This document shows positions 12,201 through 22,886 of a stretch of 64,000 bases of DNA, piece after piece; the first letter of the stretch is position 1; each line of letters opens with the position of its first letter. Below the pieces are notes generated by a model. The model was not told the origin of the DNA, made no database searches, and saw nothing but the letters and a program-made list of their open reading frames with translations. The translations under genes and the position numbers were made by a program. The DNA lies in contig CM041465.1 of assembly GCA_023213395.1 (NCBI GenBank), positions 240,815,741 through 240,879,740 of the forward strand. The letters run 5' to 3'. Source of the stretch: Cycas panzhihuaensis. Its lineage: Eukaryota; Cycadophyta.

Positions 12201-12241
12201 GTCCAAGAAAGGTATCACGTAAATTGTTATCAAGGTGGAGA

Positions 12242-12722
12242 TGGTTAGGTATTGTGACAACAATCATTTAAGGCTAAAATTTTGGCATGTTTTCGACATG
12301 GTTTCCCCTCCAATCTTTCTTGCGGGGTTCCAAGGGGGCCGGGAGCCCCCTTTAGCCGGGGAGTGCGGGGGTGTGGAATGCCTTTCGCTAAAAGGGGGTT
12401 TGGAGGCGATAGCCCCCAACCTAAAAAATTAGCCATGTGAACCATATTAAAATGTAAAGAGAATCAGGGTCATTCGATACAAATACCCTAGATTCTATGG
12501 TTGAGATTCATACCTTGGATATCTCTCTCATGTAGCCTATTTTAGGGCTTTTCTTATTATGTTGTATGGAATGTAATGTACCGTGATGAGGGCAGCGACT
12601 AGTTGTTGTTCCTGAGAGCATTCTGCTATTGAGATGTACTATTTCTCCATTTTACAGTAATAAAGATCAATACTTTTCCTGTGTGGATGTTTTCTCTAGC
12701 ACACTACTAGGGTTTTACCACA
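12242..12722 (+). repeat. 3' LTR of the truncated copia element
   Basis: Directly after the copia Pol end comes a purine-rich tract (AAGGTGGAGA, 12232-12241) of the copia PPT type. The following sequence begins TGGTTAGG and ends TTTTACCACA about 480 bp later, with TG...CA ends. No partner LTR is in the window. Inside it a GC-rich patch (about 12334-12422) stands out from the AT-rich surroundings. The right end is a best guess. Confidence 0.55.
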
Positions 12723-13042
12723 TTATATCGGGTGTATATGTGATGTTTAGCTTTTATATTGATGTTATTGTATTATCTCTGATTTTAGAACTTGCATGTT
12801 AAATCTTAGTTTTGATTCCTATAACTAGTTACAAAATAGTTCAGATCTTGTGGCGGTTTAAAGTTTGGGACCTTGTATTCTCAATAGACAAAACCCTCCC
12901 ATTGATAATTAATCCCACCAATTGTTTTCATAACCAATTGGTACCATTGGTAGGATTTAGTTTCCATGTGTAGAGAAGCAAGAGGGATCTTCTTATCTGC
13001 TAGAACTTAATGAAGAGAAAAGTATTGTTCCATTTAGGTGAT
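12723..13042. other. Unassigned AT-rich interval
   Basis: I see no coding potential, LTR pair or RNA gene here. It separates the copia 3' end from the next gypsy fragment. Confidence 0.5.
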
Positions 13043-13339
13043 CTAGATACGTACATATGTGCCATTAAACTTCTTGATTTCTACCATAGGAAGGAAGTTC
13101 GGGTGGAAGCGCCTACCATCATTACCTTCATCTTCTTTAGTGAAATGACCCCCACCTATGTGAGTCATATTATCAAAGTTAATTTTTTCTTCCTTTAAAA
13201 ATTTCATGGATGTGAGCTCTAGTATTACTGCTTTAAATTTTTTATTTAAGTCATTTTGGATTTGTAATATATCTCCTTGAAGTTGTATAGCAACATCATT
13301 AAGATATTGAGTCCAACTTGGATTTATTTTAGGGGACAT
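13043..13339 (-). pseudogene. chromovirus gag N-terminal fragment
   Basis: A 98-residue minus-strand frame starts MSPKINPSWTQYLNDVAIQL, has a helical region, and ends NFLPMVEIKKFNGTYVRI, which matches the start of the gypsy Gag core (usually K-x-x-F-x-G-T/D). The sequence then leaves gypsy homology, so the Gag domain proper is missing. Confidence 0.6.
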
Positions 13340-13448
13340 TTATTCACAAGACCTAAGTTGAATCCTCGTTGGTAAATGTGAATGAAAAGGATTTGATGAG
13401 GTGTCTATAGACTGTTATTCCCAATGTTTTACAATGAAGTAATATGGA

Positions 13449-13480
<32 letters not shown>

Positions 13481-13540
13481 TACTTTTTATGTTTTTTACT
13501 TTTTGTTTTATTTATTTATTTTTTTTTGGTCACTTGTTGG
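13449..13540. repeat. T26 run and T-rich tract in the chromovirus leader
   Basis: An uninterrupted run of 26 T (13449-13474) is followed by T-rich sequence with repeats of TTTTTACTTT. It is A-rich on the sense (minus) strand of the element and sits between PBS and gag. Confidence 0.9.
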
Positions 13541-14217
13541 CTAATTGACTATGTACGTATGAGCTGATGACAAATTGACTAAACACACTGGATTTGGCAA
13601 ATTAATGATGACTGACTGACCAAGTACACTAGGTATGGGTTTGTCTGGTTTATAGGCCCTCTGATATACTGATCCCAATCATAAATAGTATCAACTTACA
13701 GAGGCAAACACTCTACTCTACAGTCATACTACCCCATCTCTAGGGTACATGGAGAGTAACTTCTCAAGCCTAATCGCTTACTGGTGCACTACAAATTACA
13801 TACGGTTAATATGTTTCCTATGGTTACCTATACTAGGAAGGTCTATCTAAGGGGTCCTCCTATATATTTGCAGGTATGTGGAGGCATAATTTTGTAGCTG
13901 AATTCTATCTAAGGCTTGATTCAGGAGTGTATTCTCTAGTCCTTCACACAAAAGATGGAAAAACCACAATACACTTAGCCCAAAACGATAGATCTTCATG
14001 ATATTTATAGACTCCCGATACAGAGTCTCTATCTAAATGTAAATAAAATTACCCAGTGGCAGTGTTAGGGTAGCTGCCCAATTGCAATATTATCTAACCC
14101 TTAAAAGTAAAATAACTAAGCAAAAATTAAATGAGAATAGGTATTGATAAGAAAAAACTGATGGAAAAAAAATGATTATTTAATACCTTTGACTCTCCCA
14201 CAAGCTATGGATCGACC

Positions 14218-14229
14218 GCTCTAATACCA
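14218..14229 (-). other. primer-binding site of the 13-14.6 kb chromovirus
   Basis: On the minus strand it reads TGGTATTAGAGC, a one-base variant of the tRNA-iMet type TGGTATCAGAGC. It is two bases from the LTR end (TG at 14232 on the plus strand), the same spacing as in the full-length chromovirus. Confidence 0.75.
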
Positions 14230-14231
14230 CT

Positions 14232-14620
14232 TGGTAAGATACCACTATTGAACGATAATTGCATACCAATATAATAAGCAAATAACTCCAAAAAGAGCAC
14301 TTGTACTGTAATACCCTTCGAGGGGATAACCTCCCAATTACATGCAATAACAATGATATTTAAGATACTGTACTATAAGGATTACATAAATATATATATA
14401 TGGCTCTATGCTCACTACACAATCTCCTCCTTATACATGTGGGATATTACATGAATATATATAATGCTTAATGACCACTACACAATCTTCTAATTATGCA
14501 TCTAGGATATTAAGAAAATGGAAAAAGTAGAAGAAATAAGAGAGAGAAGAAGTAGAAGATATAAGAGAATGTAAGTTAGGGGTTGGATCCCTAATAGGGT
14601 TCAAGTAGGGTAATGTAGCC
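14232..14620 (-). repeat. 5' LTR of the truncated chromovirus with an internal tandem repeat
   Basis: The LTR begins directly after the PBS spacer. Its outer end is uncertain (around GGGTAATGTAG, cf. GGTTATGTAACA in the younger relative). Inside are two tandem units of about 64 bp (14381-14445 and 14446-14508), each starting ATTACAT(A/G)AATATAT and containing CCACTACACAATCT or a near match. Confidence 0.5.
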
Positions 14621-14679
14621 AACTAGAGCTTTGACCATCTCAAGGTTGCTATAACTACTACCTTAATCTTTGTTATACT

Positions 14680-15713
14680 AAATTTTTGCCAACTATTCAT
14701 AGATGAATATAATACCTTAGGAACAATAGTTGATATGACATTTCTTTAAGATGTCAAACTAATCACGTATGAGAGTAGAAAGTTGAGTCTAAGAGAATGG
14801 GCCAAGAGTACTTATGATAAGAAGATGCTAGTGATTCTTCTTGAACTAGACAAATGGTGGAAATGCTTGCTAGAAAGAAAGTTCATTGTGAAGACAAACC
14901 ATTAAAAACTCAAATACTTTAGATCATAATAAAACTTATTAAAGCAACAACAAAGATGATAAGCCAAATTCAATATTCAAATTTGATGTTGTATATAAGA
15001 AGGGAAAGGAAAATATGATAGAAGATGCCCTCTCAAGAAAATAGGAATATGGAGAATGTATAGCCATAACAATTGTGTAACAACCTTGAAGTGAAGAACT
15101 TCAATTAGAATACGCAGTGGACCTGAATGTTAATCAACACATCAAATAGTGTAATGAACAAATAAACTAGAAGATTAATGGCAAGACTTTAATATACAAG
15201 GGTAGAGTGTATGTTTCAAATGACTCAGATCTCAATAAAAATTTACTTTGAGAGCATCATTAAATATCATCAATAGAGCATTGAAACTTTGAAAAATTTT
15301 ATGGATGGATAAGGTGATCATTTTCTAGAAGGGAATGGAAGAGAACGTCAAGGAATTAATATCTAAATGTGGCACAAGCCAAAGATAAAAATTAGAGTGT
15401 ACATAAAACCCAAGGCTCCTATTGCTAGTCCTAATTCTGTAATGAAAATGGGAAGAAGTCTTTGCCCAATTCTAAAGAAAAGAATACCATTTTTGTGGTC
15501 ATGAATCATCTTATAAAGTATGATCACTTTTTCCCGATACAACTGACCTATAATACCCTGTAATTAGTTGAAATATTCATGAAGAATATGTACAAACTAC
15601 ACAGCCTCGCAAAAAAAATCATTTCTAATAAAGACCTTAACTTCACTAATAATTCTTGGAAAGAACTTTTTAAATGAGTAGGAACAAAGCTCGCTATGAG
15701 CACAACATACCAT
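14680..15713 (+). pseudogene. gypsy RNase H to integrase fragment
   Basis: The plus strand gives, through many shifts, ESRKLSLREWAKSTYDKKML (RNase H), LLERKFIVKTNH, VVYKKGKENMIEDALSRK (the conserved RNase H-integrase connection), then integrase pieces: FLVVMNHL-like sequence, IFMKNMYKLHSLAKKIISNK and GTKLAMSTTYHP. In active integrases the sequence continues Q-T-D-G-Q-T-E; here homology stops exactly where copy B begins. The first catalytic Asp position reads Asn. Orientation is opposite to the neighbouring chromovirus. Confidence 0.8.
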
Positions 15714-16334
15714 CCATAGAAAAATAGGTAAATTAAAGTAGTCAATAAATGCTTGTAGAAGTATTTACATTGTTTCACAAGGGATAACCAAACAAAATGG
15801 TTGAAATAGATCCATCCAGCTAAGTATTGACATAAGACAAATTATTGTTTAATAATTTAGATGACCCTGTTTATGGTGTTATATGGATATCAATATTTGA
15901 TAGTAGTTAATTACATGCAAATAGCCCTTCTTATGTTGATAGCTCAAGAAATGATTTAGCAAGTTAAATAAACACTCAAGAAACTCAAGAGTAACCATGG
16001 AAACACTAAGAATCAAATGAAACAATAAGCAGATTGTCGCTAACTAAAAAGAGAATTTGAGATCAGACACTTGGTATATGTACGAATGCAACCATACAAA
16101 CAAGCCTTGCAATAGTAAGAAGTGAAGTTTAAGCTTATGGCACAATTATACAAACCCTTCCAGATATAAAGAAGAATAGTTGAGATAGCTTACAAGCTTG
16201 ATTCCCTCTTTATCATCAAATTCACAACAAATTTTGCATCTTCAGTTTAAAGAAGAAAGTAGGCCTAAGCATTAGTCTGCAACAAAACTACTAGTCATAG
16301 ATAAAGAAGGAAAGGTCATCTTAGTACTACAAAG

Positions 16335-16465
16335 TCAACATGAGAGATATAAAATTTCATTGGTGGGCACTGTGAGCTTTGTGGGTAAAGTGCCTTCATC
16401 AATACGGCGAGGGTCTGTTACTGTCCCAACATGGAATGGAGACATTATTTCAGGGAGTAAGGGTA
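16335..16465 (-). pseudogene. Third exon-like block, copy B
   Basis: On the minus strand the frame reads SPFHVGTVTDPRRIDEGTLP followed by TKLTVPTNEIL. It corresponds to 7480-7625 in copy A. The central patch TDPRR differs from copy A, where the bases look rearranged, so B may be closer to the ancestral exon. Confidence 0.3.
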
Positions 16466-16702
16466 AGATGATTTGTGTGTAAAATTGTATTGGATTGGTT
16501 TCTTTCATTGAAAACTTGTACTTGTTTCGGTGCAGAATGGGTGCACTTTTGTAACTTCATATTAATTCATGTAATCCTTCATTCCTCTATGTTTGGATTG
16601 ATCGTGTTTTCTAACCCACCATAGGTTCTACTAGAACTCTTTTCCTCTTGTTGTTCTCTTTTGTTTCTTGATCATAATGTGTAGAGTAATCATGGTTAAT
16701 TC

Positions 16703-17177
16703 TATGTGTTGTCGACTTTTTTGTATTCTTCCCATTCTCTAGGATACTCTACAAGTAGGCTTTATAATATTGGTTTGGGAGGTTCCATTTTAGGGCAAAG
16801 ACAATCTATTGCAATATATTCTTTGGTTATATTCTAAAGGTTTCCAATCAAACCAATAATGGTCACCAATCTATTTTTGGATTTTACACTCAATTTGATT
16901 TGAATACTCAATAGTATATAATATAAAAGAAATTCAAATTCATAGAAAATCACAATATCTTGTGCATGGTAGTGCCAAAGGATTCCTCACATATGGACTT
17001 GTTGATAGGTTTCTCTATTATGTCTTTCGATATACAAGTTGCCAATCTATATTGCACAAACATTACTTGGATGTGATATTAATTTATGGATCATGCGGCT
17101 CAACCTTTCCATGCTATGCACTTTAATAATGGAGGGTGTGCATTGCAGAGTGCATAGTAGAGAAATGCCCACTTTGA
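16703..17177 (-). pseudogene. Older, diverged copy of the first exon inside copy B
   Basis: It corresponds to 7855-8330 and shows the same divergence from the young first exon, with minus-strand stops. A plus-strand 69-codon ORF (17039-17248) identical to one in copy A lies across it; I treat that ORF as chance antisense. Confidence 0.7.
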
Positions 17178-17722
17178 ATAGCAAGAGAGTTATACCTCAC
17201 CAAGCTCTTACAAATCAAAAGTTCAACATGCAAATGATAATGAATTGACTTTTATTTACAGGCGCAATGGAGACTACCATGGGAGAGCATGTGGATTTCC
17301 AATCGTATGGCCTGACATTATATTATATGCCTGGGCGACACATTTTTCATATGCATAGTCAAGGTTTCGAGTAAGAGGAAACCATAAACCAGAAGTCCTT
17401 GGATTTATGAGTTGCTTTCGAAAGAAAGTGCAAAGATGGCCCAAGCTCTTAGTGACAACAAGAGGTAGTTGTATAAAGAATTGTGCTCTTCACCTATGCT
17501 TCGAAGGCGTAGCCTATTAGGATAGGGGGATTTGTTATTTGCCTAGATTCAAACACCTTATGAATGTCAAGTGTTATTATGTGATGGGGCACAATCATAT
17601 ACATATGATGTCTGCTCACCTAATTAACATATAGAATAAACATAAGAAAGTGTATTCGAGTGCACAACTACAACTAAAACCAATGTTGAGACATAACTTA
17701 TGGAAGAAGTTAGGGGTAAATA

Positions 17723-18308
17723 TTATGAATACCCATTTATGTATCGTCTTATCTTAGGTACAATATATGTAGAGGTTCCCTTTCCTAGTGGAAGGTTATT
17801 GTTTGAAACACATAACATATCAAACATTTTGTGTCTGCATTTTCCTTCACCACACGGGACCAAGTGGGCTGGTTGAGGAACCGTTGACACTGATTTTAAC
17901 TTTCTAGACACTTCTACCGATGACTCGAACAACATCCTTTCCTGCATAGAATTTCCCAAATCCAGGCAGGCAACTGGAGTATGTGTAAATCCTAACCAAG
18001 CTCTGATCCTTGGGCTCCCGAAAATAGTAACCATAAGATATTGGTCCCATGAACGTAGGCTCACGATAGTCAACATCCTTGACTATTAGGATCTGTGACC
18101 TGACCAGCAGTACCCTTGCCGAGATGGCTTTCAGTTTCCAGGTTGCAGCAGAACAAATGGCTTTTCCCAGTGCCAATATTTTTGATCCCTGCACCAAATA
18201 AAAATAACATTTTCCTTCATCACAGAAACACCAAATTTTGATTAAACAACCACCAAGGATTTCTACTAGACTACCGGGAGCACAGGATAGCTTTAAAAGC
18301 TGCTCCAT
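17723..18308 (-). pseudogene. Second exon-like block of the duplicated gene, copy B
   Basis: A minus-strand frame of 134 codons is open here, beginning MEQLLKLSCAPGSLVEILGG and ending FGKFYAGKDVVRVIGRSV; it lacks the small insertion that breaks copy A. An acceptor-like TTCTAG lies just upstream of the ATG. A second overlapping frame is open from 18076 to 17723 (ESSVEVSRKLKSVSTVPQP), so exon limits and frame remain unsettled. Cys residues are frequent (CFCDEGKC) but do not fit a zinc-binding pattern I recognise. Confidence 0.4.
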
Positions 18309-18789
18309 GCTAGAAGAACTCAGATATATTGTTTGTTTAGATTTTCAGACTACCGCTCCTTTTCAAGTCTAGACCAAGGGACACATCCAACTCTTTTTGT
18401 TTTAGCAGTATGCTGGATAACTGCATTAAAATACACTTGCACAATCCCGTGTCATGTAACAAGACTTGGTACTCTGTATAACCATCTTCTGATATGTCTT
18501 GCTAAATTGCTTGAATAGCTAACACAAGAGTCTCCATACTTTCAACATATTAATACATCATGTAACAAGAAGTGAATTAACAGAAACCCAAATGGTGCTT
18601 CTTGTCAAGATCCAGGAACAGCTGATATCTCAATATCCTGAAAGTTTTGTAATTCCCATTTTCAGAAACTAGTGGGGATCTAGCCTGGCTTGTTTTGTTT
18701 CGGCAGACAAGCCAGTTAGGCAACTGCCTTCTTATGGCAATCTGGAAAGGTTATTCATCCTGCTCAGCAGACCTGAGCTGTGGAACCAC

Positions 18790-19052
18790 CTGCATCTTGA
18801 TGAAGCTATGTAGAGTAATATGTTTAACTCTATCTGCTGTTGATTCTTTGTGTATTCTTCCCATTCTCTAGCATAGCCAACTGGCAGGTCTTGTAATACT
18901 GGTTGGGGAAGCTGTAATTTCAGGGTGGAGGCAATCTCTTGCAATCTCTTAAGAAATATTCTTTGGTTATTCACTAAAGTTTTCCATTCAAACCAAGAAT
19001 CATCACCAATGTGCTTTTGGATTCTACATTGAATTTCACTTGTAAACGCCAT
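18790..19052 (-). CDS. First exon of an unrecognised host gene, copy B
   Basis: This is the 87-codon twin of 10044-10306, same length, no stop, starting MAFTSEIQCRIQKHIGDDSW and ending before GATGCAG|GTGGTT, a donor-like site. I see only a few amino-acid changes from copy A (for example SR to TS near the start, PILQ to PVLQ). The upstream region contains the leader microrepeats at 19256-19500. The retained frame could mean recent duplication rather than function. A full gene would need exons beyond those seen here. Confidence 0.5.
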
Positions 19053-19255
19053 GGTAGCAAATGCAAAAGAATTCAAATTAATACAGAATGTGCCCAAGGA
19101 TTGCTTACAGACGCTTTGGATAGTGAAGCTACGGAGGGATGACTTGGCCGTTATCCCAACCTCTCCACACGCTATGCGCTTTGATGAGACGAGAGATGAG
19201 ACATAACAGAGCGCTTAGTAGAGCAATGCCCACCTCCGGTCAAACATCAAATACA

Positions 19256-19339
19256 AAAGTGATGTTCGATTCTGGTTGATATTAAAGTGATGTTCGATTC
19301 TGGTTGATATTAAAGTGATATTTGATTCTGGTCGATATA
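19256..19339. repeat. 28-bp tandem repeat, three units, copy B leader
   Basis: Units at 19256-19283, 19284-19311 and 19312-19339 start AAAGTGAT and continue (G/A)TT(C/T)GATTCTGGT. Copy A has two units (10511-10566) and copy C has one (about 28835-28865), so the array expanded in this lineage. Confidence 0.8.
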
Positions 19340-19838
19340 ATTTACGATTATCACAATGAGATGTGCAACTTTTATAATGGGACAAGCAACTTTCATAACA
19401 AAATATTACAACTTTGATTATACCATACTGTTACTTTTATAACGGAATATTGTAATTTTTACAATAGGATGTCACATCTAGTTACAAAAACTATAACAAG
19501 ATAAAGATACTTTGTTCTAAAAATTAAAATGGAATAAGTCCTACTTCATCAAAAAATCATAATACTACTCCCATATGTATTTATTCTATCTTTTAACAAC
19601 TTTCATGATATTTTAAGGAAGAAACTTTATGGAAGGGAATATGGAGCTAATACCTAACTTCCCACTCCCCCTTAAATAAAAAAACATGTGGTATTAGCAT
19701 CTAGTTTTCAAGAAATCAATTGACCTAACAAATTCATTGATTATTTCCCAACAAACCAATGGGCAAAACTATAGGTTGAAGCGATGATTTTCTTTAAATC
19801 CTAAGCATTAAACCACCTCATAATCTTTTATAAATTAT

Positions 19839-20314
19839 CTTCCCCACAATGCCCCCCCACCCTGTTTTTCTTTGAGAACGGGAGACAATTTTTAATAATG
19901 AACAATTGCTTAATTTCTATAAGGTTTTTGTTAAAAGTTTCATTGTATTTTCTCCCTTGCTTTTTAGCTTGGAGTTACAAGATTGGAGAGTTAATTTAGA
20001 GGAAAGAGAGGTTATTATGAGTTGTGGATAGCTAAACCTTTGGAGTTAAAAGTTGAAGGCTTGCAACCAAGGTAACTCTCCAGTGATTTCCACCCATATT
20101 ACACACTTTCAATTATTATTTTAGCTTTAACTCATTTTCCTTTTGGTTTGTACTTCATTCACTCATTTTCATCTAATTGTGTAAAGACCCCACCCTAATT
20201 TAGTCTCTTATCCTTCTTGGTTAGGTCACTTCTTAATTTTGTATGTAGATTCTCATTATTTCATAGCTTTGTTCATCCTTTGTAAGGTGGAAGTTTATTT
20301 TATGCTCCACTAAG
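19839..20314. other. Unassigned AT-rich interval
   Basis: No coding region or LTR match seen. It lies between copy B and the old LTR element. Confidence 0.5.
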
Positions 20315-20778
20315 TATGAGGATATAACATTTATGGTTCGCTAAATTAGTTTGTACATTTGTGATGGGTTTGTTTTATATTAGGTGGAGTGTGTCTTTCC
20401 TGAGTATTCTTTACACAACAATAGATTAAAGGATCAAAAGAACATAAGATAATGATTTAGATTATTTATTTTAGCAAAATAAGTAAATCGAATACCAAAA
20501 CAAACACGAATTTAAACATCAAATGAGTTCTAAAATATACAACAATACAATCTCTCAATATTATTTCAAGATAATAAGTCATGTATATTTTTGGGGCCTT
20601 AAGTAGGTAATGGTAATCACTTTACATAGAATCTTATTGGTGAAAGAAGCACCTATAATCCTATTGGTAGAACTAAAGGGCCTATGCATAAAAGTTAATG
20701 ACCAACACTGACAATCTAGTTATTTGGTCACATGTACTGCTAGTCAAACTTCACGATTTAGCAAAAAGTTTTGTAATA
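20315..20778 (-). repeat. 3' LTR of the old element
   Basis: It starts TATGAGGATATAACATTTAT and ends GTTTTGTAATA. It aligns with 29245-29711 along its length (shared GTTTGTTTTATATT, CAAAATAAGT, CCTATTGGTAGAACTAAA or near matches). A G/C-rich PPT (minus CAAGGGAGGGGACC, 20779-20792) follows on the right. Confidence 0.75.
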
Positions 20779-21225
20779 GGTCCCCTCCCTTGAGATGCTA
20801 AATCCACAAAGCAAATGAGATACAAAGACTAATTCACAGATTGTGTTGATCCTCATGTTGCATCTTTTGGATCACAATGAACCCACTATAACAAATACTC
20901 AAAGATAACCTGATTACGAAGATGGCATTGCCTTGTAGCCAAAATGTGATCTAGAGGGACTATTATGACTTGTTCTTCATTAAGAATAGGGACAATAGTC
21001 TAGGGAATAACAACTTTTCTAAGATATATTTTCAAACAAAATACATAAAAAATATTATGGATTTTGGTGTCAAGTTGGAGCTCAAGGGCATAGATAACTT
21101 GATCAATCCTTTAAAAAAATTTGTATGGGCCATAATAGCAAGGGTTAAGCTTATGACTTTTATTATTGTGGAGGGAATGTTATTTATATGGTTGAAGTTG
21201 AAAGAGGAATATGTTATGTATTACA
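20779..21225 (-). pseudogene. gypsy pol 3' end (integrase C-terminus/chromodomain region) of the old element
   Basis: This block aligns with 21620-22060 in the nested chromovirus at nucleotide level: AGATGCTAAATCC vs AGATGTTGAGTCC, then ACCCACTATAACAAATACTC vs the corresponding stretch, and TTGTATGGGCCATAATAGCA vs TTGTAAGGGCCATAGTAGCG. It therefore holds the chromodomain end of Pol, heavily mutated. Pol upstream of this is absent; the sequence switches to host gene copy C at about 21230. Confidence 0.65.
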
Positions 21226-21274
21226 AAATTTTGATCATAACTTTATCTGTTGTTGATTCTTTGTGTACTCTTCT

Positions 21275-21619
21275 GGGCTGTTCCTTCTCAGAAATCTGGA
21301 CTTGTAGGTGTGAAAATTAGTAGAAAATGAAGTCAAAATAACGCAAGTGCGCAAGCAGATCATAGATAGTAAATCACCAAAATGAGTACCGAAGTACTTT
21401 ATCTTTTAAGATATAATACTCAATGACATTACAAGTGATTTAACCCTTTAAATACACAAGTAAGGGTCTTCATCCTTATGATTCTATTGGTGGCCCTAAT
21501 GGCCTTACATCTTATTGGATGACTTAGCAGTCCATATACACATCTTAATAAACACCTTAATCCTTACTCATTGGTGGCTCCTGCTTGCTAATACTAAGGA
21601 AATGTGGGGTTATGTAACA
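21275..21619 (-). repeat. 3' LTR of the chromovirus
   Basis: Plus-strand ends are TGGGCTGTTCC and GGTTATGTAACA, giving TGTTACATAACC...GCCCA on the sense strand. It is 345 bp, the same length as its partner at 27483. Confidence 0.92.
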
Positions 21620-21633
21620 GGTCCCCCCCTCTG
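21620..21633 (-). other. polypurine tract of the chromovirus
   Basis: On the minus strand AGAGGGGGGGACC immediately precedes the 3' LTR, where plus-strand DNA synthesis would be primed. Confidence 0.85.
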
Positions 21634-21639
21634 AGATGT

Positions 21640-21960
21640 TGAGTCCTCGCAGCGTTGGAGATGAGGATGTTGCTGGATGAACTCGTCAGATTCCTATGTA
21701 GCTTCATCTGCATCACAGCCGACCCACTGTACCAAGTGCTCAGAAATAGTGTGATTCCAGAGGTGGCACTGACGACTGGCAAAGATTTTATCAGGAGGAA
21801 TTATGAGAGTTTGCTTTTCAGAGAGGATGGGTAAGGTTGTGTGGGGTGTAACTTTAGCGCCAAGGTATTTTTTTAGGCAGGACACATGGAAAACATTATG
21901 GATATTAATATTTAGGGGGAGTTCAAGGGCGTAAGCAACTTCACCAATTTTGTGCAGGAT
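21640..21960 (-). pseudogene. chromodomain at the C-terminus of chromovirus Pol
   Basis: Minus-strand pieces read PPDKIFASRQCHLWNHTISE, then HLVQWVGCDADEAT followed by a stop where chromodomains have Trp (W-E). This is the integrase-fused chromodomain of the Tekay/Del type, which directs integration to modified chromatin. The aromatic residue lost to the stop and the shift between the two pieces show decay. Confidence 0.8.
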
Positions 21961-22199
21961 CTTGTAAGGGCCATAGTAGCGGGGGCTTAGTTTATGCCCT
22001 TGATATGACTTAAGGGATTGTTGCTTATAAGGTTGGAGGCGAAGGTATACTAGATCTCCAATATCAAAGGATCGATCAAATCGATGGCGGTCTATGAGTT
22101 ACTTCATTCGATTTCGGGGGGTGGCTAAATTCTATCGAAAGGCATGCAAGATTTGATCCATTTCTGAAGCTTTTGTTACATAGAAGCCGTTCGAAAGTT

Positions 22200-22760
22200 T
22201 GTGGCTAGGCTATGGTGGGAAGGTGGGTGGTAGCTATAAAGAGCCAAAAAAAGGGACATACCAATGGCAGAATGATGGGAAGAGTTATACCAATACTTGG
22301 CTAGGGCAAGCCATGAGGTCCACTTAGCTTACTGTTCCGAGGCAAAGCAACGTAGATAAGTTTCTAAAGTTTTGTTTAGAACCTCGGATTGGCTGTCTGT
22401 TTGTGGGTGGTAGGCAGAACTCATGTTAAATGAGGTTCTAACAGCATTAAAGAGTTCTTGCCAAAAGGAGCTAGTAAACTTAAGGTCTCAGTCACAAACG
22501 ATAGATGATAGGAAGCCATGGAGGTGAAATATGAATTGGACATACAAGTCAGCAAGACGGAAGGATGAATATGAGGTGTGCACTAGAAGAAAGTGTGAGT
22601 ACTTAGTTAATCGATCAATGACTACCCAAATGGAGTCAAACCCGGCAGATGGAGGTAGGCCTGTGATGAAATCCATGGCAATATCTTGCCACTTACCTTG
22701 AGGAATATTTAATGGTTAGAGAAGGCCAGGGAGAGGTTTGGTCTCTACTTTATTTCATTG
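22200..22760 (-). pseudogene. chromovirus integrase
   Basis: MDFITGLPPSAGFDSIWVVI with DRLTKYSHF (within 22488-22676) is the start of the gypsy integrase core; IVCD, a stop, then DLKF marks the second catalytic region, and a QSEVLNK-like stretch upstream of 22340 on the plus scale marks the catalytic Glu region. Several stops interrupt it. In an intact element it would insert the cDNA into the host chromosome. Confidence 0.8.
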
Positions 22761-22886
22761 ACACGTGTTGCATTCTAATACGAAGGTGAATATGGTGGTC
22801 TTCATATGGGGCCAAAAGAAATCTATGCGAATATGTCGATAAGTCTTATCAAAGCTAGAGTGGCCATCGAGGGGGGATGAGTGGTA

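Larger units (their letters stand above)
13043..14620 (-). mobile_element. 5' end of a minus-strand chromovirus, related to the element at 21275-27827
   Basis: On the minus strand the order is LTR (about 14620-14232), PBS (14229-14218), leader, and gag start (13339-13043), after which the element stops. The leader matches that of the full-length chromovirus at 26870-27150: shared runs include AAGGGGTCCTCCTATATA, CAGGAGTGT...TCTCTAGTCCTTCAC and GGGTAGCTGCCCAAT. Both leaders also contain a long pyrimidine tract (sense purine tract) at the same relative place. Only the first part of gag is left. Confidence 0.75.
15719..19838 (-). repeat. Copy B of the host-derived duplicated segment
   Basis: This is the partner of 6874-11821 with the same block order: third exon-like block (about 16335-16465), older exon copy (16703-17177), second exon-like block (17723-18308), intact first exon (18790-19052) and upstream region. 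The two copies are nearly identical over long runs. Differences include loss of about 0.8 kb upstream and a one-base deletion upstream of the first-exon ATG. The left junction cuts a gypsy integrase. Confidence 0.85.

Noticed and set aside
12930-12960. CCAATTGGTACCATTGG as a possible PBS
   Set aside because: Only the first five bases of the tRNA-iMet-type site match and no LTR end is adjacent.
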